Source: Dipylidium caninum
Lineage: Eukaryota; Platyhelminthes; Cestoda; Cyclophyllidea; Dipylidiidae
NCBI GenBank assembly: GCA_017562135.1
Contig: QEYB01001430.1
Coordinates: forward strand, 248,001-312,000
DNA length: 64,000 bases
Direction of reading: 5' to 3'
A model generated the notes under the pieces. It was not told the DNA's origin and ran no database searches. It saw only the letters and a list, made by a program, of their open reading frames with translations. Both the position numbers and the translations under genes were made by a program. Of the stretch, positions 46,101 to 58,048 are shown in pieces (position 1 is the first letter of the stretch; each line of letters starts with the position of its first letter).

Positions 46101-49100
46101 ATGTGCGAGGGTCGAAGGGGCGAATGCGACTCGAGCAGGTGAACACAGGCAGGCAGAATGCGGCGGTACCACCCATGCGAGAGCGAGCACAGAGAGTTGG
46201 TTGGCGGCTGGTTGAGCCCATCGCGAGGATGGACCGGGGGGCGGGGGGGGCGGGCGGGCGAGCGCGTGGGTCACGGGAGGTGGCGGCGACGCGAGGCACG
46301 AATGAGGAGAGATAAAACGGAGGCAGCGCCACGAGGACTCACCCGCCGGTGCCGTTCGCCGTGGCGAGCGCCTTGATGGGAACGTTCAGGGTGATGGTGC
46401 GCGGGGACGCGTTGACGGCGGAGGCGGCGGGGGTGGAGGAGGTGGTGGTAATTGTGGCGGTGGCGGTGGCGGTGGAGGTGATGGGGTTTGCGGCAGTTGT
46501 AGTCGCGACAGCCGCAGCGGAGCCGGCGTTCATGGCGGCGACCTGTTGCCGCGTTGCCAGGGAGGCGAGCCAAGACATCGGGGCCTTGTGGAACACACAG
46601 ATGAAAGACGAGCTTCAACATCGCCGCGTTCAAAAAGTGCTCAGTAGATGATTGCAAACACTAGTGAATAGAGCAGGCGGTGGTTCGGTTGAATTACTCT
46701 ACGCACCTCTTTGAAGGGTTTTGCGCCAACCGCGACCGTGTTGGCCGGATTCGGCGCGGCAGTGGCGGAGGCGGTGCTCGTCGTGGTGGCAGTAGTCAGT
46801 GTGGTGCCGGTGTCCGTCGAAGTTGTCTCCTCGTTGGAGCAGCCGAGGCACCGACAGCGCTGGTTACAGGGAATTTTCGCCTGTTGGACAAGAAATGGCC
46901 AATCCCGATCACCCAGAGACCAAATGGCTACTTTAAAGCAAACCATCAATCACACAAATTGTGGCGCCGAAAATGGAGTCGTGAGGGGGGCTTTCCTCGC
47001 GCCGACGAGTGAATTCAACCCCCCAGCCTTTTGGCTGCAGTTTTTTTTTCAAGTAAATCATGAAAAAGGGGAATGGAAGTGTTGGCGGGAGGGCGCGAGA
47101 AATGGAAGGAGGCTGGAAAAACCAGTTCCTTCTTAAAAGTATAGCTACAGGGAAAATACTGCTGTCGTATCCTCCAGCACCCATGTGTGGGAAAGCCGAG
47201 GGGGAGGAGGTGGAGGAGTCGGCGGGGGGGTGAGGGGATTCAACCACCACACTTAAGGGGTCGTCGGGAGATGAAAGGAGGGTGGAAACTCTCGGAGGCT
47301 TCGGCCGCATGCAGCTTTGAAGGTGAAACAAAAATGAGGGCAGGGAAAGCGACTTACCAGGTAGCATTCGCAGTAGCCCTTCAAACAGTGGGACCGTTTG
47401 CACCGGCAGCCCAGCACGTGTTTCCCCGAGGTTTCTACGACCAAAGAAGACGGGTGAGCCGCGTTATTACAGACCGCGCATGTGAGATACGCAGATGTGA
47501 AGTGTGTGTGCGTAGGTGTGTGTGTGTGTGAGAACGTGTGGGGGGTGCGCAGTTCACTGCCAAGGCCAACCAATCGACGCACGAAGCCAGGAAAGTTGCA
47601 TCTGAGTGGCCGGAGGAGGCGATAATGCACACTCGGCCACTAGGCTGGCAAAAAACCAAACAATCAGTCGCTCCCCGAGGCGGGAGGTAGGAGTGCCCCC
47701 ACAGAGGGGAAAGTGGAAGGCGGGGAGCGAAATGGGAGTCAGTGGATGGAAGAACTGGAAGACTGGCGGAGGCGAATAGACGGGTGAACCGACGGGTTGA
47801 CCGACAGACGGGCGGATTGGGGAGAAGGAAGCAGACAGATGAAGGGAGGGTGGAAGGCCCTCTTGGGCGGGGAGGCGAGTAAAGACGAGGTTTAAGCTCG
47901 AGACGCACCGATTTTGGGCTTGAAAGCGAGGGGGTTGCGCGAGAGCGCAGTTCGCACAGCGACATCGCGAGTCTGCTTGGAAATGTCGTCGGCCAGGTTG
48001 TTGTAGCAATGGCGACAGTTGCAGCTGTCGCCACAGGCCCTCCCCGCGGCGAAACAATCGCAGTAGAGTTTCAGGCACTTGGATCGACTGCAGGAGCAGA
48101 TCTGCTGTGAAATACTCGTCGTGGTGGTGGATGTTGTCGTGGCCGGAGTCGGTGCCATCATCGTGGAGGCCGCTGTTACCGAGGCCAACTTGTTCATTGC
48201 CAGTGACACCGACACCCCCCCGCCCGCGGACGTTACGGCTGCGGTCTGCGGAGTCGGTTTGACGGCTGCTTCGGGCTTCGCTGTAAAAGGAGAGGAAAAA
48301 AAGACTTCAGGGGGTGGATGGGGCGGGGGGACGAAGAGAATGTGGATAGAATGGGCTGATAAGTGGATGAATGAGCAGCAGGCACCGTCAGGGTGATCGA
48401 AGACGAGCCAATGGGGGAACACGAAATGACCACCTCACATGGAAAGGGAGAGTAATTAACAGATAAAAAAAGATGCAGGGGAATAAGTGAGCGAACCCAC
48501 AAGAGGGGAAACGGAGAAAGAGAGAAGATGAAGGCCAGAAGAGGGCGGCGCTGGGCCCCGAGCAAAGTAGGGATTATAATTAGGAGGTGGAATGAGAGAT
48601 GGAGTGGTGAGTGGATGAAATAACCAGCCAAGTGAATGAAGACCGCGTCGGGAGGTGAGAGGTAACGAATGAGCAGAGCAGCAGCAGCAGCAACAACAAC
48701 AACAACGCACCACAAGTGGCCGAGACCGGTATTCTCAAGCCATTTGGCAGAATCAGTTCCAGTCCGATCTGCTGCGAGGGCGACTGCTGCGGCCGGTGGG
48801 CCTGTCCCACCCCCGTCGTCGTCGACGTCGTCGCCGCCACCGCTGCCGTCGTCGGAGCAGCCTGCTTCTGTTGAATCACCGCGACCGCCGTTGGCGTTGT
48901 GCCACTCCCCCCTGTGGACGTGGTGGTGCTGACAAGAGCCGTGGTGACCGGGACGGTCGTCCCGTTGGTCGCCGCAAGCACGATGGCCGGGGCAGGGGAG
49001 GGAGGAGTGCCGTTCTTCAGTTGATTGGGCAGGGTAGACGCGGCGGCCCTGGGACGAATGCTGTCCAGGCGGGTGGAAAGAGGGACTTTGAAGGAGTCGT

Positions 49101-52100
49101 GAGCTAATGTTGTTGCGACAGGCGGTGGTGCTGGCGCCGTTGTTGCCGCGGTTGTCGTCGGGGGCGGCTGAGGCTGCGGGAGCACCGGGGTTGGGGTCTG
49201 TCGTGTAAACGCCGGGCGTTCTGAAAGTGGCACTGTTGAGTGTTAGCGACGCACAACCCGCTTGAAAACTGCCACAACCAACGATGACATGACACAGAAG
49301 CGTATGAAACGTTGAAAATACGGGCGAGTTGAGAACCAACACCCAATCCCAGCCAGATTCACATGTCACAGGCAGCGTGAGCACTCTTAGCGGGGAGATC
49401 GCCTGTGCTTCAACAGGGATGTCTTGGGAAGGGAATCGCAGACCAATGGACGGAGGCAATTCTGGGGTCCCACCCGCGTCTAATGACAAAAATTTCCATC
49501 TTGAGAACGCTGCGGACTCGCGTATTGGTGGAAGCGTGAAGAGGCTTCTTAGACGAGCATTGTTGGGATCGGGGATCAGCCCTCTCCGAAACGGGTGAAT
49601 AATTGCCAATCGCGGATGCCACTTTTCTCTGCCCCCTAACAACTCCCAATCAGCCGACTGATGTATGACGGTGGCGACCACGGAAGAGCAACACTTGGAG
49701 GGAGGGGGGAGGGGGGGGAGAGAGAGAAGGGCAAGCAGTCTGGTCACGCACTTGGACAGAACGGATTTATCAACGGCCTACACAGTGGTTGACAAGTCGC
49801 CACAGCCTTGAAGGCTTATTGTCGCTCGAGGAGGCTCTGCCAGCGGCAGCGGGGAGGCGCGCGAACAAAACCACTCTCGAGAAGAGGGCGTCTCACACGT
49901 GGCCATCGCTGTTGTCGAGGCAGAGTGACACTCCGGGACAGCCACTAAGACCTCCAATCGGCGAGAATGATGGAGGGAAGAGGGCGCACCTTCGATAGGA
50001 GGCCTGCGAGCATTTTACCGCTCTGCAGAAGAAAACCCGCTTTAATGGACGCGAATTACCACCGCGACACGGTGTGGCATTGTTGCGTTTCCAAAAGAAC
50101 ACAAACAATTACAACCGAACGCAACAAAGGAGGGAGAACACTCAGAAATAAAAGGGCGCCAAAGGGGCTCATGAACGCAAAGGAGTAACTCCACGAGGGG
50201 TGAAAGAGGAGGGCGGCAGCCCGATCGGTCGGGAGGTCATTGTCGGGGGAGGGTAAACATTGAAATAAAAGTGTTTTTGCTCTGACGGCAGACGAGTCGG
50301 GGCAGTGACTCAATGAGCTACCCCGCGGATGGTGTGTGCGTTAAATCAACTCTTTTTCTTACCCACTCGTAGGAGGTTATAGCAGGAAATGTCGGGACAT
50401 GGCTACCCTGTGGATGCGCACAATGGACAAGTGTGAGGGTGAGCGGATTGCAAAGTGGAGAGGAGTTGAAGAAAAGGAGAGGGGAGGCGGATAGGGGGAG
50501 GAGGAGAAGCGCTTACCCAGTCTCGTGCGTCCCGGTTTCCGTTTGGGCGGTGGAACTGAAAAAAAAGAGAGGGGAAAAGACGTTATTTAGGAGTACTGCA
50601 TGGAAGGAGCGAGGGAGACGAGAAATAGGAGCCTGATTGAGGCGACAGACGACGGCGGTGCCCCAAACCCTAACGGACTGATACTATGAGGTTGACGGGA
50701 AGTTGTTGAAGCCTGTCGACGGGTGAAGACTCTGGACGCACACAGGCAACGGGGAGAAGTCCATCGCAGGTAGACATGAAGTAGGGGGGAAGGGGGGGGG
50801 GGGCAACTGCCATCTACTGACCAGGGCGGTGGAAGAGACTTACAGTGAGGCGGGAGGCTGCGTCCAGGATCCGCATGAACGAGGTCAAGAGGCCTCGCCG
50901 GGGTCAAAGGGCAGGGAAACAACCTACCAGTGGATGCAGCCCTCGAGTGGAATGAAACTCGGCTCGGAATAATCTCAGTATGACATAAAGTCCACGATTA
51001 CAAAAAAGCCTTGCCAGTGGGTGAGCCGATGTGAAAAGCAGTTTTCTTTTTTTTTTTCTCGACGCACCACACCACATAACGGGAAGGAGGAGCAACCACC
51101 CGCTAAGCACTGCCCAGAGACCTGTGGTGGAGGGCGTGGATTTGCAACAAGAGAGAGGAAGGAGTGTGAACCCGCAAGGAAATGTCACCGCGATTTCACC
51201 TCACTTATGGGGCAAAAAAAATTGTCGGGAGCACAAAGAACTGGAACGAACTTACGCGAGGGTAGCGCTGGAGCCTGAACGCTCAAAAGCTGCCAGGAAA
51301 GCCTCTATTTATTTTGAAGTAAAAAAAAGTGGGCTGAGAAAAAAGGATACACCGGCGGGGATCGATGAGGGCTCAAATAACCCGCTTCGGCGAAGGAGAA
51401 GCGGGGGGAGGTGGGAGCAGTTAGCGTTACATGATCAACTGCGAGAGTGTAGCCTTCTTCGCGTTTCGTTGAGCACACTCTTCGAAACAATTCGCGCGAA
51501 AGCGTGGATGATTGGTGCTTTCCACCTACGGTCCAGCCGCAGTTAAGCGCCCCACAAGCGGCGAACTCCGCCTCAGCTGTGCGGGGGTTGGGGGGGGAGG
51601 AGGGGGGAGAGAGGGGTGGAAGGCGGCATTTAGCGGGGGCTCCTCCGGGAGGCCGAGGGGAGGTGTGGCAACACCCTCAGGCCAAATGGAGCAGGCCGTG
51701 GCGCCGTACGCAGTAAATTTCCACGCTTTAGTCGAGGCGAGGGTGATTCCTTCCCCCTCACCCAGCCCCCCCCCCCGGGGCACCAAATCGGCTGCCACTA
51801 CGTGTGCGGGCAGGCAAAAGACGTTGTTGTGACGTCAAGGACTTAGCTTGGCGCAATTCTAAACAATTACGTTGGCCGTTACACCTCGGTATGCAGTGAC
51901 AATGCAAATGAGAGGGGAAAACAATCTTCTGCCTTGTCACGTGACGACTGGCATGTGACTGACATGTGAGTCGCCTGAGAGGGGCTGAGGAGACAAAGTA
52001 CAGACGGCGTACGGTCCGGCCACACGACCCGCCCCCGCGCGGTCCGAGAAAGGACGCCGCGAGGACGAGAACAAAAAGGGGGCAGTAAACAACAAACTCG

Positions 52101-53026
52101 GACAAGGAGGCAATGCGCGGGGCAGAAAGACAGAAAGGCGAGGCTCCGGCCATCGGGGCGGACGAACGGGGAGAGCAGATCGGCGGCGCCGGTTCCCGAC
52201 ACCCTGTTAAAGGTGAAAGAGGCCTCAAGCGCTCCTAAATCTACCCCAAATCGCCTAAGAGGCGGCTCAACCATCCGCCGCGAACAAAGTAGGGTTCCGG
52301 CGTGACGGGACCGAGGGACAGTAGACATTTGGACTGTAGTAATAAGAAATTTTGACGGGAAACGACAACGAATGGAGGAAAAAAGTCGCCCACAAGTCAG
52401 ATAGCCAAACCACTTGGAAAGGAGGCGAGGGAAAGAAAAATACAACATATTTCACGAGGGAGGTAAGTGCCAGCGAAGAGTCGCCAACAACAGGCAAGTG
52501 CGACGATTGAGAACATTTGGTCAAGGAAGTGGCTGGTCGAGAAAGCGCCAAACTACTTGGCACCGGGCACATTTCAACGAGGCATCTCCGAGGCCAATGG
52601 CTACTCGAGGTAGTTTCGAGGGGATGAGATTGTCAAAAAACTTTAGTTACCTCAATCGGGTAATCGTAATAGACGAGAGGCCTTTCAGAGGTGAGCAATT
52701 TGAGGGGCGAAACTTACTATCAAGATCGTCGTCGCCGACGCTGCCTGAGTCTCGCATCCGTTTGAGGATCTCCAAGACCCGAATATCCGCGGCGGTGTGA
52801 TGCGGCGCCGGGTCGAGCTCGTCACGGACGCGTCGTGGCTGGCCGGAGGGCTGCTGCTGAATCGGCGCCAGTTGGCCGGCCAACGTCGCCCCGCCTGTGG
52901 TGGCGGTCGCGGCGGCGGCTGCGGCACTGACAGGCGTCGGCGTTGACACCACCACGACATCAGCAGACGTCGCTGTGGCCTTTGTCTCCTCGCTCTTAAG
53001 CATCACGACCGAGAAGTCTTCACCAG
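43109..53026 (-). CDS. LIN54: LIN54/tesmin-family CXC-domain protein (MuvB core DNA-binding subunit)
   Basis: LIN54 is the MuvB subunit that reads CHR promoter elements in DREAM and MYB-MuvB complexes. Minus-strand exons: 53026-52718, 50555-50517, 49220-48711, 48280-47909, 47434-47358, 46880-46707, 46584-46343, 45934-45610, 45033-44785, 44367-43928, 43349-43109. All phases agree (about 991 aa; human 749). Exon 50555-50517 gives [14 protein letters not shown]-hook-like. CXC repeat 1 (exon 48280-47909): [16 protein letters not shown] then CNCRHCYNN. The hinge [10 protein letters not shown] is nearly identical to human. CXC repeat 2 is split over two exons: [17 protein letters not shown], then [11 protein letters not shown]. 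Both tyrosines that contact CHR DNA in human LIN54 (Y536, Y610 equivalents) are kept. The rest is Thr/Ala/Ser-rich, with poly-Ala. The C-terminal helix-coil-helix of human LIN54 is not recognisable. The last exon carries a hydrophobic stretch and a heptad-like coiled coil ([15 protein letters not shown]) and could belong to another transcript. The first coding exon (ending phase 1) was not found. Confidence 0.93.
46022..46046. repeat. Hairpin in LIN54 intron
   Basis: Perfect 10-nt arms (CGACCTGCTC and its reverse complement) around a 5-nt loop CTCTC, 88 nt beyond the acceptor end of LIN54 exon 45934-45610. It could fold in pre-mRNA; function unknown. Confidence 0.8.
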
Positions 53027-55010
53027 CTGGGGGAAGAAATGAAATAGGACGAGTGCTGGGTCAACCACTAATGCCCCGAGGTTATCGGGACTGAAAGTAA
53101 AAAGATGTGAAGGCCGGCCGGAGAGGGAGTGCATCCAGACTGGCGGGAAAAGGTGCGTTCGCTCGAGTGAGAACCCGTCAAATGGAGGGGGGAACAGAGG
53201 CGTCTTCAAGGCGGCAACAAGTAAAGAAATGGACCGAAATACGCCGAAATTTGTCCCACATAGGTGATTAAAGTGCCTTATAGAGATCGGCTAATCATGG
53301 AAGTCACGGTGAACGAGAAAAGATTGCATCGCCCGCGAATGGTCGGTGGTTAAAAGGCGTCAAATAAGATGAGTTTGGCGGCTGAAAAGGTGGGACTTCT
53401 TGCAGCCAGTCGGCGGCGCAGAAGGGGGAAAGCAGAGAGGCCGCAGCGGTTCGGCAGTCCGATCGGTTGAACTGCAGAGGCGGCGGAGAGCGGACTCCCC
53501 TGCGGCCACTTGTCAATCGCGGGAACCAACAGGGGAATAATAATGGGGAGCTAGTCGCCTAAACCTAAACACGAGATTCTCTCGGTAGAAGAAGAAGAAG
53601 CGTGTTTGGTTGAGAAAAGGCAAAAAAATGCGATTTGCACTACGGTGCAGGAGAGCATCTTATTAGTGAGAAGCAAAGGTGGGGGGAGACTCCTGCCAGG
53701 TCTCGACGAGAAACACAGGAGCTTAGAACTCGATCGACTTCACAGGACCGTCGACAAAGCTCGAGGTGGAAGAATCCCATTTTAGGGGAAAAACAAGGCA
53801 CTTTCACTCGGTGACGATTAGAGGGAAGGGAAAAAGGAAGGGCGGAATTCCCGACCATGTTTGTTGCAAGAGGCCAGAGTGGATTCTAGCGCGGAGCAAG
53901 ACTCGAGGAGACCAGCCAGGAGAGAGGCGAAACGACGGAATTTAAGAATTACTCTCAATTTGGAAAGTTGCGCTCAGCTGAAGAGAGCAAACTGGTGAAG
54001 GATGGAGGAATAAAGGGTTTTCGTAAAAATTAACGGTCGAAAAATGCTGCACACAAAGTTTGATTTGCGCCTCGCAAAGGCGGCGCAAATTCTGGCATAG
54101 GCCCGTGAGTTAGGCAAATTCTCGCCCACATTTGGACTGATGGCGAATCACCAGGACGAAGGCATTTTTGACAAGGCGAATGAGAATCGGGGAGGTTGAA
54201 GAAGTCGGCAGAACGCCTCACCATATAAATGGGGTACATTTCATCGCAAAGCGTTCGGTTGGGTTGGGTTCGCCCCCTGCGCCCCCCGCGCTCCCCAACG
54301 CCGCCCACGCAACCACACGAAAAAAACTAGTGGCTTCTCAGCTCAAGGCCGGACAGGATTGACTTCTCATTGTGCGAGTGGGTTTAGTGAAGAGGCCATC
54401 GACGAAAACGTCGTGAGAAAAAGCTGCTTAAAAGCGTCCGAAGGAAATGCCAATTTCCGATGCGTGACGAGGCGCATTGAAAAGTCAACAGTCGCCAAAA
54501 GCGAGTTTGGACCCAAAAGTAGCAGTCTCAGGTCGCCGCTAGTGGGGCGACACCACGAGGTGCCACAACACCATGCCCACGAAAGCGGGTGGCCCCACTC
54601 GGTCGAGAATCTCGCCTCCGAGGCACCTGACTGTCGGAGACGGGACGACCACCTCCACGCGACTGGAAGTGGCGGCGCTCTGAGGTGTGCCTCCTGCTTT
54701 TCCTCATATAAGATTGTTCCGTTTAATTAATTAATTAAAGCAATTCCGCTCTAATTTTTCGCGTAGTGACGGTTAGGGCAAGAGACGAGAGTGTCACTTG
54801 ATGGTCAGGCCTTTCACCGAGGCGAGGGAAAACAAAGTGGACATTCGGAGCGTAGTAGACGCAGTAGATAGGGACGCACAGACTCAAGGGGCGGTCAAGG
54901 TGGGGACGGTGTTTTGCCCGGGGGAGGGGGGACGAATCCGCTTGCCTCGAGGATACACCTGACGCGTAGCGAGTGTCAAGCCTAATCACGTGTCCGGTCA
55001 CGTGTCGCAG
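53027..55010. other. Upstream region of LIN54
   Basis: Should contain the missing LIN54 5' exon(s) and promoter, but no frame can be supported. Short minus-strand frames (53304-53516, 53640-53858, 54030-54308) have no similarity. A TTAATTAATTAATTAA run occurs at 54723-54738. Confidence 0.45.
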
Positions 55011-55308
55011 GCGGTGGGTGATGCCTCCCCACCGCGCACCAGTCGGCTAACGCTGGACAAGGTGAGTCCAAAAAAGGGGCATGCGACATCCTTCCACTAA
55101 ATTACGGATAAAGGTGAACAGCCCCACCTCGCCTCGCTTCACCCCAGCCTGCCCCCACACCGCCACCGTCGGCCGTTTGGGTGGAGTTCCCCTGGCGGTG
55201 AAAATCGATAGTCCGATGACCACCGGTGTGAGTCATTTTGTCACTGTGGCCGACGCCGCCGCCACCGCCGCCGCCTCCAGCGCAGGCGACGCGCGTGCAA
55301 GTGGATGA
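55011..55308 (+). CDS. Coding-like plus-strand exons of unknown identity
   Basis: An acceptor CACGTGTCGCAG leads into a 51-nt open segment (AVGDASPPRTSRLTLDK) ending in a consensus donor AAG|GTGAGT at 55061. After 52 nt, a frame in matching phase starts VNSPTSPRFTPACPHTATV and runs to TGA at 55308, with codons rich in C/G at the third base. The join is in phase 0. Open plus-strand frames with similar Ser/Thr/Ala composition continue to about 55630. No family is recognised. The second acceptor is weak (few pyrimidines), and no start codon is identified. It could be a short gene divergent from LIN54, or composition-driven chance. Confidence 0.3.
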
Positions 55309-57280
55309 GTCACAGTGGCCGGCCTGCGGACCACGTGCGCGCCGGCCAGCACGACGCCCTCGGCGCTGGGCCGGGCTCCAGTCACGGCGCGGGGTTTCAG
55401 GGCTCAACAGTCCAGTCCTCGCGCCAGCACCCAGACGCCGACGGCTCGACGGAGGGCAGCTTCGGGGCCGGCCAGTGGCCGCCCGCGTCCGTTTGACTAT
55501 CCGTGATCAAAGGGTCAGAGAGTCTCGAGAAGCCGGGCGGAGACTCAAGTGGCCAAGAAGCTGAGTGCGACCGAGTGCAATGACGGGCATTGGTCCGCCC
55601 TGCAGAAACGGCGACGTTTACCCTCCTCCAGGTAATGAAAATTGGAGTAGGCATAACTGGCCGACTGCGCCAACTAATAAAGTGAGGACTCGAGAGGGAG
55701 TAAACAACTCGAACAAGAGCTCTTGTGAAGGAGAAGAAGGCTGCTTATTGACAAACCTTGTCTGATTCTAGTTGTCCGTTCGAATTAGAGGATTAACTCC
55801 TACAAGGTGAGGAGCTCCCAGCCGCGCAAGTTTGGGAGTTAGGCGACTGAAAATGCTTCAAAGTGAAGTGGAAAACTTTAAAGCCCCATACAAGTTTGGT
55901 GAGGCATGTCTAAAGTTGAGAAGAAGAAGAAGCAAACGATGCAGAAATCAATCACAGTAGGCCAAAGTTAATAATTTAAGTCTACCGAAACTTTTCGTGC
56001 AGAGACACCATCGCGTGACCCTCACCCTCCCACCAGTTTTGGGGTAAGTAGTGGAAAATGAAAAGTTTCTTTTGACTCGTGATGAGTGGCAGAAATTTAG
56101 TTGCTCCGCTTCCGAGAGTATGGTTGTTATTTGCTCTTGCTTCCTGAGGGAGCAAGAGATTCTAAGTGATTTGAGTCCGTGTAGAAGAAGGTTCAATGCG
56201 GACAGCAAAATGCGATCAGCTGTCCTCAAAATCAAAGAGGTCAGCGGCCACTCGTAGACCATCGGCAATTTGACAGGCGAACGACCAAGGCGTAACGACG
56301 TCACATTCTGACCGTCTCGACGTCCTCCCACCTCGCGATGCAGTGAGGGATCGCCCCTGCCTATCACATTGCTCGTAGAAATCGTCTAATTGGATTAACC
56401 GCAGACACGGATAACGCGACTGACGTAGCCTTGAATCACTTTTAAACACATAACAATGCGGGTGCTTCTTACGAGGGCAAAGTGGAAAAGAAGTTCTCAA
56501 AACGAGTCTTTTACAAGACTGGCTAGGGGAGAGTAAAAATCTCTGCCGAGAACAAAATTCGTACAAATAAATTGGTACTTAAATGTAAAAAGTAGAACGA
56601 TCGTATGAGAAAAATCTCGAGAATCGGAGGTTCACGAGAAACCAACTCAATTTGTCCCAAAATTAGTATGCACCCCATTTAAATAACAACCCAAGTTTAT
56701 TATGGAAAAAGTGTTGGAGAGGAGCACAGACAGGCGATAGAAGGTTGCCTCTGACATTCGGCCTTACTAGGAATCGAGGAATTGCCAAACGAATTTGAGT
56801 AAAATAATATTGTGAAAAGGTGGGTCAGATGGGAACCCAGGTGCCAAGGCAAATAAGCGGTTCTCCCCCCCCGGCGGGCGCGACACAAAGCAGACGGAAA
56901 GCGGCCCAGGTGAAACCCACTACTATCGGTGTTAAGAAATTAATTCGGAAACGCAACTATAACGAAATGCTCGGACTACTCGCCCAATCGATTGTCAAAT
57001 TTGCTGATAGAAGGAGCTAAGGGTAAATAACTGCAACGACGTGAAAAATCATTATTGGCACTCATGAGGGGACCTCGTAGCAATGAAATCCGATCCAGGC
57101 CACCTCCAAGATCATTAATCCATTGTGTGTGTGGGTTGTGCGGATTTTCGAAAAAGCCAAAACACTTGAATGTGCGTACACACAGACATACAGGTTAGCA
57201 GGCGAGAATGGATCAATATTAGTAAAGACACACAAGACAGCTGCCAAGTCCTTATCGCGTCGTACAACTACACATAGACG
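55309..57280. other. Intergenic, no gene recognised
   Basis: GC-rich to about 55.65 kb, then AT-richer. Short frames on both strands (for example 55948-56566 minus) lack similarity and convincing splice sites. Confidence 0.5.
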
Positions 57281-58048
57281 TGCGCGCTAGCGCAAACAAC
57301 AATCAATGCAGGGCCAATTGACCAATCACGAGGCCATCCAACACAAACGCGCACACATACGCACGCACGTATGCGCACACATGCACGTCCGCACGCGTAT
57401 GTTGTAGGCATACATCGATTTTCTCGCAAGCGCGCGCACACGCACGCGCGCGTATTAGTTGGCTCGCACATGAACAACCGCGCACGTCTATTATCGATCG
57501 ATTTTTGATGTGCGCGCGCGCAAGAGCGAGGCTAGAGAGCGCGCGTCTATGCGCGCAGCATGGATGACTACGCACGCGCGCGCTCGACTGTGAGGATGCA
57601 CGCGCGCACCACCAATACCATACGCGCGAGACATCATTATTGATCATCGATTAGAATGCTAGCGAGAGACGCTAGTTGGCAAGATAGAGAAAGGCAGGGA
57701 AATGGAGACAACATGCATACCTCTGGGATTAGCAAGGTGCGACTGCAGCAAATCAATAATGAGGCCGATCAACAATTTTCTTGATTGCCTCCATCTCTGC
57801 CTCAAAAAAAAGAACCACTGGCAAGGAGCTAGCGCTAGTCGCACAGGCCTATGGCCCTAGCGTGGTCACTTGGGGACAGTATCGATCGCCAGACGTTATT
57901 GGGTGGAGCAAGGGCTGAACCTCGCTAAACTGGCGCGTTATCGACCCATTCGCTCGAGCTGCGACTGACGCCCTCGTCTCCAGACCATTCGCACTAAGCG
58001 AGTATCGATTTTTTCGGTGCGACAAAAGATCGATCCAAGAAGATCGAT
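57281..58048. other. Motif-dense intergenic block (ATCGAT, CTAGCG, alternating Pu-Py)
   Basis: Eight ATCGAT hexamers occur between 57413 and 58048: near 57413, two overlapping near 57495, then near 57645, 57884, 58004, 58030 and 58042. CTAGCG or its complement occurs at 57284-57293 (inside palindrome GCGCTAGCGC), 57659-57664, 57670-57675, 57829-57838 (palindrome CTAGCGCTAG) and 57857-57862. The 57659 and 57670 copies face each other across AGAGA. From 57340 to 57630 the sequence is largely alternating CA/CG steps. No open frame explains it. A regulatory element, replication-related site or mobile-element remnant are possible. Confidence 0.6.
57340..57630. repeat. Interrupted alternating purine-pyrimidine (CA/CG) tract
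   Basis: Many short runs of CGCGCG, CACACG and GCGCACAC, separated by a few bases, form a Z-DNA-prone stretch of nearly 300 nt inside AT-balanced flanks. Confidence 0.75.
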
